NCBI GenBank assembly: GCA_001464165.1
Contig: LNEX01000470.1
Span: 1-18,543, forward strand
Direction: 5' to 3'
From: a bacterium Ga0077546
Lineage (GTDB): Bacteria; Cyanobacteriota; Vampirovibrionia; Obscuribacterales; Obscuribacteraceae
DNA: 18,543 nucleotides
Shown piece after piece: positions 8,087 through 14,830 of the stretch. The position numbers were made by a program, and so were the translations under genes. Under the pieces are notes generated by a model. That model was not told where the DNA came from. It searched no databases and worked only from the letters and a program-made list of their open reading frames with translations. How positions within the stretch are numbered: position 1 is the first letter of the stretch; every line of letters begins with the position of its first letter.

Positions 8087-8092
8087 AAGGAG
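8087..8092 (+). promoter_or_regulatory. consensus ribosome binding site AAGGAG
   Basis: AAGGAG ends seven bases before ATG 8100. It is one of the two strongest ribosome sites in the window and decides 8100 over the second ATG at 8106. Confidence 0.8.
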
Positions 8093-8099
8093 TGTAACT

Positions 8100-9176
8100 A
8101 TGCAGATGATCCAACTAAGAGCTAACTCTAACTATCGAGAAATAGATCCGTGTGATGCATATGGAGCATGTTCATTTGATCCAAACTTTTTCAAGCCACA
8201 AAAGCCTCTTAAGATTTGCTCCCAGATAAAGAAGGCGAGTTCAAGCAACAGCATGCTGCTACTCGACCTCGACAATACTTTGACCGACACTAGGCGAAGG
8301 TTCGCCGACACTATTCTCGACTTGACCGCAGAACTAGCCAGCGAATTCACAGTCGACAAGAGAATTGTCAATGCCCTTTTTGCAGAAGTAGCATCGGTAA
8401 CCACTCTGCATGAATACGCCTTTGTCGTAGAAATTATTGCTTCAAGGCTAGGTGCCCACAAGAACCTATCGTTCGAACAGATCAAGTCAACCGCCCATAG
8501 CTTTTGGACTGGTTTTCTAGAGAGACACAATAGTATAGAAGTCTACGATGGCGTTATAGAAACCTTAAAAGAAATACGTCTTCAATACCCGCAGTTGAGG
8601 ATAGTTATCCTCACTGACTCACCTGAGTGGATAGCTCTAGAGCGTCTGACAAAAGTCGGTGTGTTGCCATTAATTGATGGCCTCATCGCTATTCGCACTC
8701 ATACGCCAAGGTTACGTCATAATGGCTACCAGGCTTGTATCGCCAGTTCATTGCACAGAATGTCGCAGCGGCAAAGTAGTTTTGATACAAGGCATTTGCT
8801 TTTTAATTTGTCAGTGCCACATACATTTGCCAAACCCAATTCAGCAGGCATTGAGCTAGCCGCCCAGAGACTTGGCATTACTTCTGGACAAATAATTATT
8901 GTCGGAGATAAAGACACAAAAGAAGGACAGGCAGCTGCCAATTGGCGAAAGACGCCAGGTGCAAAATTGCACAAAGACAGCAAGATTCACTATGTCAGAG
9001 CTGAATACGGCAATCACGACATCAACCATCATAGATACAGTAAACTCTCAAGACAAATAAGTTCATTAAAAGTTTCAACACCGTATAGCAATAGTGAAGT
9101 AGAAGTACACAAGGCTATTGAAAAGTTTGCAGAGATGAAGCAGTTGCTTCCGGAAATCATAGAAGCCCGCAGCTAA
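8100..9176 (+). CDS. HAD-superfamily hydrolase
   Basis: 358 aa. The HAD motifs appear in order. Motif I is LLDLDNTLTD with nucleophile Asp56 and acid/base Asp58. Motif II is VILTDSP with Thr172. Motif III is Lys245 in FAKPNSAG. Motif IV is IIIVGDKDTKEG with Asp270 and Asp272. All four are intact, so a Mg-dependent phosphohydrolase (phosphatase or phosphoglycolate-phosphatase-like) is likely; the substrate cannot be told. About 80 mainly helical residues follow motif I and fit a C1-type cap. An unusual ~50-residue, His/Arg/Ser-rich insert separates motifs II and III. The ~50-residue N-terminal and ~75-residue C-terminal extensions are not part of the core. It stands alone, with its own leader elements and a hairpin after the stop. 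Confidence 0.88.
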   Translation: MQMIQLRANSNYREIDPCDAYGACSFDPNFFKPQKPLKICSQIKKASSSNSMLLLDLDNTLTDTRRRFADTILDLTAELASEFTVDKRIVNALFAEVASVTTLHEYAFVVEIIASRLGAHKNLSFEQIKSTAHSFWTGFLERHNSIEVYDGVIETLKEIRLQYPQLRIVILTDSPEWIALERLTKVGVLPLIDGLIAIRTHTPRLRHNGYQACIASSLHRMSQRQSSFDTRHLLFNLSVPHTFAKPNSAGIELAAQRLGITSGQIIIVGDKDTKEGQAAANWRKTPGAKLHKDSKIHYVRAEYGNHDINHHRYSKLSRQISSLKVSTPYSNSEVEVHKAIEKFAEMKQLLPEIIEARS

Positions 9177-9191
9177 AATATTGTCACGAGC

Positions 9192-9212
9192 CCTGAAAGG
9201 CTTGCCTTCAGG
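9192..9212 (+). terminator. hairpin after the HAD gene, weak terminator candidate
   Basis: CCTGAAAGGC pairs with GCCTTCAGG (one bulged A, tight loop) 16 bp after the HAD stop. No U-run follows, so it may be an mRNA-stabilising stem or a factor-dependent end. Confidence 0.35.
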
Positions 9213-9296
9213 AGAGAGTCCAGCACTGATTTCGCTCATCCGCTGACAGCTCGTCCTAAGTCTCCACCAGCTCGCATTAACAGAGCCCTGGCGAGA

Positions 9297-11729
9297 ATGC
9301 TAGAATTTCCACTGGATTTGGGTGGAAGGATGAGCGAAACTCTCTGCAAGAAATGCGGCAAACAGAAGCTCGCCGACCGGGCGGGCTCCTTAACTTCATA
9401 TTTTTTTCAGCATAATTATTGCCAGTGCTCCTCAGGCAGACCAGTCACTATAAACAAGTCCGCAGAACAAGAAAGTATCTGTGGAACTTGCGGCAGAGCG
9501 CGAACTCCGGGCAAGCGAGCTGGCTCTTTCACTTCGTTTCTCTTCAAAGAACTTCGTTGCGATTGCGCAGTTCCAACACCGTCTAAATCAAACAGAACGA
9601 CCGGTGATAAACGCACTCAAACCTCAGAAAGAGTAGCTCAAAAGAAGCAGTTTACTGAATCATTGATAAGCTTCAAAAAAGCATCAGGCGATTCAGCATC
9701 CCAGATAATGCTTCCAGTCGGTACCACTATTGGTGGTATGTTCAAAGCGCTTTCCCTTATTGGAACTGGAGGGATGGCAGCGGTCTACTTAGCTGAACAT
9801 ACTACTCTACGAAAAAAAGTTGCTGTAAAAGTGCTGGCCCCCGACTTAGTTAACCAAAAGAACTGGCTACGTTTTCAAGCCGAGGCCAAAACCATGGCCT
9901 CGCTGCATCATCCATCTTTTGTAAGTGTCTACGATCTTGGCATTCATGACGGTGAAATTCCTTTTTACGCGATGGATTACGTTGATGGTCGCTCTCTTGA
10001 AGAGATTCTGGCAGAAACTGGTCCAATAGAGCTAGAAAGAACGCTAGATATTTTTCTTGCGGTCATTAATGGTCTGGCTTATGCTCATCGAAACGGCATT
10101 ATTCACAGAGACATAAAGCCTGCCAATATTATGCTGTGCACGGCCAATAGTAATTCAACGATTAGAATACTCGATTTTGGTATATCAAAGCTTGTCGGTG
10201 CTGCTGCCAGTCAAGATCAGAGCATGACTAAGGCTGGTGATATTTTCGGCAGCCCTTATTATATGAGCCCTGAACAATGCTTGGGCGAAAGTGTTGATGC
10301 CCGATCTGACATTTACTCAATCGGTTGCTCGCTTTTCGAGACACTCACAGGTTTCGTCCCTTTCGAAGGCACAAGTCAACTAGAAACAGTGATGATGCAT
10401 CAAGAGGATACACCCCCTCTTCTTTCTGAAGTTCTGCCGGAGAAGGGATTCACGACTTCATTAGATGCAGTGATTTCGACCTGCCTGGCTAAGTTGCCGC
10501 GCAATCGCTATCAGACAGCAAAAGAATTGGCGGTTGATCTAGAGCGAATTAAACAAGGTAGAGACATCCAAGCAAGCTCTCCGGCCTACGCGCAGCTCAT
10601 GAAGTTAGAGCAAAAGGATGAAGACAGTGAAGCTGGAGAATACGAAAATGAAGATGAAAGTGCACGTTTAAGGCTGGCTGCGCGCCTGCCGAAATTAGAA
10701 AGAAGTGTAATTGACTTTTTTCTCAAGGCCATTAAATCTGACAAGCTGATTAGTTCGCTACTAACATTAGTAATTGCGGCATGTGTTCTTTTCCTTTTAA
10801 GATCGGCCGCTAACCTATTTTTTATATCCACCGGTAAAACTGAAGTTGAGGGTGAAATCGCTAACAAACTCGAAAAGTATGGCTTAAAGGGGCTGCCAGA
10901 CGTACTATCGAACAAACAGAAGACAGACGAACAGCCATACTATTCTAAGATTGTAGATTCCGACAGAATCGTTGAGTTTGACTTTCCTGAGAATCAATCA
11001 ATTGGCAAAATAGGCTTAATGGGAGATCGCAAAAACTTTAGGAAAGCTCAAGGCAAAGTGTACTTCCCTCGCCATAGCGCAATTGAATTTTGGCCAAATG
11101 ATTATTTCTTTTCGCTGCCACAAATGTTCGATAAATTTAGACCTGAAGATCTGTTTTCGCTTAGCTTGAACAACGAGATTCGCAACCGGCATGACTTGAG
11201 AGAATCTATGCCCTCTATAGCTAAGCTCACAAGTCTTATAGAGCTTGATATTGCAAATACAGCAATAGGCGATGATGAAATCGTATTTCTAAATAAGCTG
11301 AAGCATCTGTTTTTTCTAAAGATCGAGAACACAAAGATTACAGGAAATGGCATCGCTTATTTGGCAAGACTAAAAGACCTAAAGAGTTTGTCCTTTGGTA
11401 GCAACAAAGACCTCCACAAGATGCTGGCAGCCTTGCAAGGCTCTCATGAAATTGATGAACTGAGCCTGAACTCTGCAGAAGTGCCTTTGTCTGAATCAGA
11501 TGCTGAGTTAATTGCTACTTGCAAAAGCTTAAAGCATCTGGAGCTTGATGGCAGCGTAACTAGTGACAAAGTATTGAGCATTCTGTCTGGCTTGCCAAGG
11601 CTGGAATATGTAAGTCTTCGTGACTGTATTTTGAGCAAGCATTCGATAGACGACTTCAGGAAGGCATATCTACCCAGGCAGATTGAAATTGTTTTGTCTG
11701 AAGCCTCGAACAACGCTCATATCAACTGA
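9297..11729 (+). CDS. membrane Ser/Thr protein kinase with tandem zinc ribbons and C-terminal LRR
   Basis: 810 aa from ATG 9297. ATG 9330 (MSETLCKKCGK) is an equally possible start, since the ribbon begins right after it, but its GGAAGG abuts the ATG. Two near-identical zinc-ribbon units come first: Cys17/20/42/44 and Cys62/65/88/90, each with an RAGS-(L/F)-TS core. The Hanks-type kinase domain spans ~141-415: Gly loop GTGGMAAVY, Lys178 in VAVKVL, Glu196, catalytic loop HRDIKPAN (Asp272), DFG at 293, and SPEQ (326). All essential residues are present. One transmembrane helix lies at ~484-505 (LISSLLTLVIAACVLFLL). The outer part ends with ~6 leucine-rich repeats (~640-795; LIELDIANTAIGDDEI, LKHLELDGSV). 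This is the layout of a receptor kinase: outside LRR sensor, inside kinase. Targets unknown. Confidence 0.92.
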   Translation: MLEFPLDLGGRMSETLCKKCGKQKLADRAGSLTSYFFQHNYCQCSSGRPVTINKSAEQESICGTCGRARTPGKRAGSFTSFLFKELRCDCAVPTPSKSNRTTGDKRTQTSERVAQKKQFTESLISFKKASGDSASQIMLPVGTTIGGMFKALSLIGTGGMAAVYLAEHTTLRKKVAVKVLAPDLVNQKNWLRFQAEAKTMASLHHPSFVSVYDLGIHDGEIPFYAMDYVDGRSLEEILAETGPIELERTLDIFLAVINGLAYAHRNGIIHRDIKPANIMLCTANSNSTIRILDFGISKLVGAAASQDQSMTKAGDIFGSPYYMSPEQCLGESVDARSDIYSIGCSLFETLTGFVPFEGTSQLETVMMHQEDTPPLLSEVLPEKGFTTSLDAVISTCLAKLPRNRYQTAKELAVDLERIKQGRDIQASSPAYAQLMKLEQKDEDSEAGEYENEDESARLRLAARLPKLERSVIDFFLKAIKSDKLISSLLTLVIAACVLFLLRSAANLFFISTGKTEVEGEIANKLEKYGLKGLPDVLSNKQKTDEQPYYSKIVDSDRIVEFDFPENQSIGKIGLMGDRKNFRKAQGKVYFPRHSAIEFWPNDYFFSLPQMFDKFRPEDLFSLSLNNEIRNRHDLRESMPSIAKLTSLIELDIANTAIGDDEIVFLNKLKHLFFLKIENTKITGNGIAYLARLKDLKSLSFGSNKDLHKMLAALQGSHEIDELSLNSAEVPLSESDAELIATCKSLKHLELDGSVTSDKVLSILSGLPRLEYVSLRDCILSKHSIDDFRKAYLPRQIEIVLSEASNNAHIN

Positions 11730-12063
11730 GAGATCTATATCTGCTGCTACCAAACTAAGAGACTGGAAGAAGCCTAGTTGCATCTTCGCAACAGCATTTT
11801 GCGTCACATAAGCCAATAATACTTGCTCTGACTGCCTGGTTCTTGATAGCACTTGGAATCCCATTCATTTCACCACAAGCTCACCCTACGGATCAATCAA
11901 TTCCAATTTAACCACCGCAACCCTACCAGATAACCATCAAGGCTCGTCGTATCTTCATCAACCGATGCCTGTATCTGGCCTGCGATGGGCGATCCGTGAA
12001 TGCTTGCACTGCAAATGAATGGGTCACTTCATCCAAACTCAATCAAAAACAGAAACCTAACTC
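11730..12063 (+). other. 334-bp noncoding stretch before the SPFH gene
   Basis: No gene seen. It begins with AGATCTATATCTG (11731-11743), the same 13-mer found in the inner stem of the candidate RNA at 5956-5968. A small hairpin GTTGC-ATCTTC-GCAAC lies at 11777-11792. The last ~170 bp probably hold the promoter of the SPFH gene, but no convincing -35/-10 pair or ribosome site was found. Confidence 0.45.
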
Positions 12064-12972
12064 ATGACCGAACTCGAAACCCCCTTCTACGCCCGTACTT
12101 CAACCTATGTCAAAGGTGCCGCTGGACTGTTCGCCCTTGTCACCGTTCTCAATAGCTTCACCATCATTGACAGTGGCACAGTTGGCGTCGTGCGACGCTT
12201 GGGAGCCATCCAGGACACCGCTCTTTCTGAAGGGCCTCACTTCAAGCTGCCATTTTTCGACTCTGTAAGCAAGGAAGATATTCGCACCGTAGCCATCGAA
12301 GTTCCTATTGCTGCAGCTTCTCAAGACCTACAGGATGTGACGACTAAAATTACAGTAACTTGGAGCCTCATTGGCGAAAAAGCACCAAATGCAAATCGCC
12401 TCATTGGCAGTCGCAAAGCGATTCAAGCTGCCATTCTGGACAACGGTATTCCTCAGTCAGCCAAATCGGTTATCAGTGGATTCACAGTCGAAAATCTGGT
12501 AACACAACGTGAGACTGTGCGACAGAAGGTTGATGAGCAATTGCGCTCCTTTATTGCTACTTCACTGGGTCAACGTCGACTCGAAGGATACGTGCAGCTC
12601 AACTCAGTGGCGATCACTGATTTTGGTTTCTCCAAGAAGTTCGCTGAAGCAATTGAAGCAAAGTCTACAGCCGACCAAGAACGGCTGCAGGCACTAATCG
12701 AGAAGCAAAAGAAAATCACCGAAGCAGAAGCAATCGCTGAAAGCACCAAGGCAGAGGCCTCTGCCAAAGCTTTCAAAGTCAAAGTCGAGTCCGAGGAAGA
12801 AGCAGCTGCTATCAACAGGGTCAAATCAGCCCTCGGCGGAGCTAGCTATACCGAATACCTAAAAGCCAAGGCACTCCAGGACCGCTGGAATGGTGCCTTC
12901 CCTCAGGTGGTTGGTGGCAACTCCATCGTCACCCTTGAACAGTTGACTGGCGCGGCCACCAAAGGCAAGTAA
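12064..12972 (+). CDS. SPFH/prohibitin-family (Band 7) membrane protein
   Basis: 302 aa. The N-terminal membrane anchor is ~residues 16-36 (VKGAAGLFALVTVLNSFTII), then VGVVRRLGAIQDTALSEGPHFKLPFFDSV, the classic start of the SPFH fold, running to about residue 190. A long Ala/Glu/Lys-rich coiled coil follows (~195-255, EKQKKITEAEAIAESTKAEA), then a short C-terminal tail. Length and order match bacterial prohibitin-like proteins. Known relatives form large rings on membranes, and HflK/C and prohibitins bind FtsH-type proteases. An FtsH-like protease gene lies about 3 kb away on the other strand, so a functional link is tempting but unproven. No ribosome site precedes the ATG (CAGAAACCTAACTC), so initiation may be SD-independent. 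A strong hairpin closes the gene. Confidence 0.9.
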   Translation: MTELETPFYARTSTYVKGAAGLFALVTVLNSFTIIDSGTVGVVRRLGAIQDTALSEGPHFKLPFFDSVSKEDIRTVAIEVPIAAASQDLQDVTTKITVTWSLIGEKAPNANRLIGSRKAIQAAILDNGIPQSAKSVISGFTVENLVTQRETVRQKVDEQLRSFIATSLGQRRLEGYVQLNSVAITDFGFSKKFAEAIEAKSTADQERLQALIEKQKKITEAEAIAESTKAEASAKAFKVKVESEEEAAAINRVKSALGGASYTEYLKAKALQDRWNGAFPQVVGGNSIVTLEQLTGAATKGK

Positions 12973-13008
12973 GCGCAGAAGTAGAGGCCATCGGTAAGGA
13001 GTAGCAGA

Positions 13009-13046
13009 TCAGCACCGTAAAACGCAAGTTTTGCGGTGCTGACTTT
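13009..13046 (+). terminator. strong intrinsic terminator-like hairpin after the SPFH gene
   Basis: TCAGCACCG-T-AAAAC pairs with GTTTT-G-CGGTGCTGA around a GCAA tetraloop: a continuous 15-bp RNA stem with one G-U pair, followed by CTTT. The U-run is short but the stem is very stable. Confidence 0.65.
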
Positions 13047-13124
13047 CCGCATACGAGATGCTCCGGCAGGCTAAGGCTAAACCGGCCCGTTCCAGTCCAT
13101 TCCACTCTATCGCCTCCCACTCCA

Positions 13125-13697
13125 ATGAAAAGTAAGAATCTGGCCCGATTGCTAGAGCGTATTGATTACTTAGTGCAAAATCCGCAGGAAAAGCGGTTGC
13201 GAATCGATGATGTGCAAGCTGAGCTTTTGCCGCCACTGCCGCTAACCGTCACTCATCTGGTGATGAACCGTTGTCACTTCAGACTTATCGACAATTTGAG
13301 CAGCAATCTCGCTTACTTGCGGATGTACGACTGCACAAGCAGTCGGCTCGTCTTTCCCCAGCGCCTCGAGCATGCCTGGATCCATGATTGCCGTGGGTTC
13401 AAGTGGCTTCCAGATCTCCCTGAGAGCCTTGAAACCCTCGGCCTGAAAGGCTGTGAGATCAAAAGCCTACCGAAGCTCAATCGCAAACTGGAAAAGCTCG
13501 AGTTGAGTAATCTTTATCAACTCACCGGAGAACTTGATGTACCAAACTCGCAACTCCAGCAACTCGACATCTACGATTGTCCGCTGCTGACGGGGCGCCT
13601 GTATTTGCCAGATTCAGCAGTGACCGTAGCTGTAGGCAAATGTCCGGGTATCACTTCGGTGAACCACAGAAGTCTGACCCTCAACCTCTGTGACTGA
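13125..13697 (+). CDS. LPX-type leucine-rich-repeat protein
   Basis: 190 aa. After a ~40-residue helical start come 6-7 short repeats of about 19-21 residues with a Leu-rich strand and an LP-containing turn (LPDLPESLETLGLKGCEIKS, LPKLNRKLEKLELSN, VPNSQLQQLDIYDCPLL). This resembles the LPX-type LRRs of bacterial effectors such as YopM and IpaH, a similarity of repeat style only. No signal peptide; no ribosome site before ATG 13125. After its TGA the same frame stays open for 105 bases into the following ORF, so this may be the N-terminal half of a broken LRR-effector fusion. Confidence 0.75.
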   Translation: MKSKNLARLLERIDYLVQNPQEKRLRIDDVQAELLPPLPLTVTHLVMNRCHFRLIDNLSSNLAYLRMYDCTSSRLVFPQRLEHAWIHDCRGFKWLPDLPESLETLGLKGCEIKSLPKLNRKLEKLELSNLYQLTGELDVPNSQLQQLDIYDCPLLTGRLYLPDSAVTVAVGKCPGITSVNHRSLTLNLCD

Positions 13698-13802
13698 GCG
13701 TCTTCGGCTGTTGTCTGTCGTGAAGTATCCCCGGCACTTCCCGAAGGTGTTGATTATCACAATGATTTCACAGTCAAGGTTTCGCTGCCCTCTACTGGTG
13801 GT

Positions 13803-14360
13803 ATGATTCTTCGCCAGTTCAGCGGAAATCATACGCTCTTCACCAGTGAGCAGTCGCGTGTTAACCCTCTGGAGTATCTCAGCGATAGGCTCACAGCCTT
13901 TTCCCAGCAGAACCCAGACTTTGCCACACGCTTGAAGAAGCACCTGCTCTTCTCAAAGCTCGTCATCAAGCTCTTTCATAGGTTCTTGGCACCGGCCTAT
14001 GCTGACCTCGGCCTCAAGAGCGAGCGCGATGTCTACGATATGCTGGGTACTGATAGTGCCACGCAGTCGAACAAGTACAACTTGGTAATCACGGACAAGA
14101 AGATCATCTTCGCTCGCATCGCTGCCGGTATCAAATTCGTCGACTGGGTGTTGAGCAAGCATCTATTTGCTGCTGGCTACGACCCTTATGTGCTCTTCGC
14201 TGGCGAAGTTTGGAAGGACGCCAACGGTGTCATTCACATTAACGGCAATTCTGGCACCTACCGACCCGGAGAGGAAGAGGTATTGGCCGCTGGTCGTTAC
14301 ATGCAAGCTGTCTTTCCCCATCTGCCTGTGGTCGTCGATCTGAGGTCGTATAGCGCATAG
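13803..14360 (+). CDS. SGTYRP-motif protein, possible C-terminal effector domain
   Basis: 185 aa from ATG 13803, with only a poor ribosome site. The C-terminal half reads FAGEVWKDANGVIHINGN-SGTYRPGEEEVLAAGRYMQ. It resembles the 'AGE...G.I..I.N.SGHYkP....l' segment that I recall at the end of many toxin- or effector-like proteins of unknown activity; His is Thr here. The enzyme activity is not known to me. The frame upstream is open and protein-like (LPEGVDYHNDFTVKVSLPST) back to the TGA of the LRR gene, with no ATG, GTG or TTG in between. The true start may therefore lie in the LRR gene, with 13695-13697 a mutation or base-calling error. A textbook terminator follows. Confidence 0.7.
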   Translation: MILRQFSGNHTLFTSEQSRVNPLEYLSDRLTAFSQQNPDFATRLKKHLLFSKLVIKLFHRFLAPAYADLGLKSERDVYDMLGTDSATQSNKYNLVITDKKIIFARIAAGIKFVDWVLSKHLFAAGYDPYVLFAGEVWKDANGVIHINGNSGTYRPGEEEVLAAGRYMQAVFPHLPVVVDLRSYSA

Positions 14361-14392
14361 CAAATCAAGAGGAGCTGCCTTGGCGCCTTACG

Positions 14393-14437
14393 AATCAGGG
14401 AGAGGCAGGGATTTACCCTGCTTCTCCTTGATTTTTT
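14393..14437 (+). terminator. textbook intrinsic terminator
   Basis: 14394-14410 pairs with 14416-14432 over 17 bp (two G-U pairs), loop ATTTA, followed by a T6 run. It lies 33 bp after the stop of the SGTYRP gene and closes the plus-strand group. Confidence 0.9.
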
Positions 14438-14587
14438 CTTGAATTTGCTGTCGCGCGCCAAGGTATGTTGCCACACCGGTTTTTGAAAATTGTTCTTATA
14501 CTATATAGAGTAGCGACATACCCCAAAATTAAAAACCAGCCCGTGTTGCTTGTAACAATGCCTGTTCCAGTTTGAAGTTGTTGAAGA
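14438..14587. other. noncoding gap between two terminators
   Basis: About 150 bp between the plus-strand terminator and the bidirectional one. No gene is supported. TATACTATATAG near 14497-14508 resembles a -10 box, with TTGAAA at 14483, but the spacing is wrong or short. Confidence 0.5.
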
Positions 14588-14629
14588 GCAAAAGAGAGTG
14601 CCACCATTAGTGGTGATACTCTCTTTTGC
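14588..14629. terminator. bidirectional intrinsic terminator
   Basis: GCAAAAGAGAGT (14588-14599) pairs perfectly with ACTCTCTTTTGC (14618-14629), then a G-U pair, one mismatch and CACCA/TGGTG around TTAG. The A4/T4 tracts flank the stem on both strands. It sits 35 bp after the last minus-strand gene and probably ends that operon. Confidence 0.75.
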
Positions 14630-14664
14630 CGGATTCACGAATTCTCTTGGCGAAAGCTAGCTAA

Positions 14665-14827
14665 TTACTTGCGCTTTGTCAGGCTGGAAATCAATAGCAC
14701 TATCAGGACGCCCGTTGCCGCAGCAATCGCAGAGCTCGATGCCGTAACCAAAAAGAATGCTCTTCACAAAGGTGAATTGAGCTACCAGCAGTGAGCTTAA
14801 AGTCGCGAGAACAGCCAAGAAACTCAT
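14665..14827 (-). CDS. small two-helix membrane protein coupled to the FtsH-like gene (frameshift in an A5/T5 run)
   Basis: ATG 14827 lies three bases after the TGA of the FtsH-like gene (TGAGCAATG), so translation is probably coupled. Read as given, the ORF is 56 aa (stop 14657): MSFLAVLATLSSLLVAQFTF then a polar tail with CDCCGNGR. Removing one base from the T5 run (plus-strand A5, 14750-14754) gives about 53 aa. The second half then becomes VTASSSAIAAATGVLIVL plus LISSLTKRK, a clean second membrane helix with a basic tail. That version looks far more like a real protein. No family recognised. It might supply the membrane anchor that the adjacent FtsH-like protein lacks. Confidence 0.55.
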
Positions 14828-14830
14828 TGC

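Larger units (their letters stand above)
7645..8099. other. divergent intergenic region between the CHAP-like and HAD genes
   Basis: About 455 bp. It holds leader elements for the HAD gene (hairpin 8018-8037, palindrome 8054-8063, ribosome site 8087-8092). A minus-strand open frame at 7770-7979 from a TTG (69 codons, containing LPGIRHELAGM and YDRVIIGHDGSHVNW) looks mildly protein-like and could be a small gene or a remnant, but it has no well-placed ribosome site or recognisable family. No strong promoter hexamer pair was identified. Confidence 0.45.

Noticed and set aside
13695..13697. TGA recoded as a sense codon
   Set aside because: TGA ends other genes in the window plausibly (for example 4504, 14831), so a genome-wide code change is not supported.
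14483..14510. Possible promoter (TTGAAA, TATACT/TATAGA) for a small RNA ending at the 14588-14629 terminator
   Set aside because: Hexamer spacing is 8 or 15 bp, not 16-18; insufficient without transcription data.
14413..14607. 64-codon minus-strand ORF with a hydrophobic stretch (WFLILGYVATLYSI)
   Set aside because: Its ATG lies in the loop of the bidirectional terminator, it has no ribosome site, and its end overlaps the plus-strand terminator.
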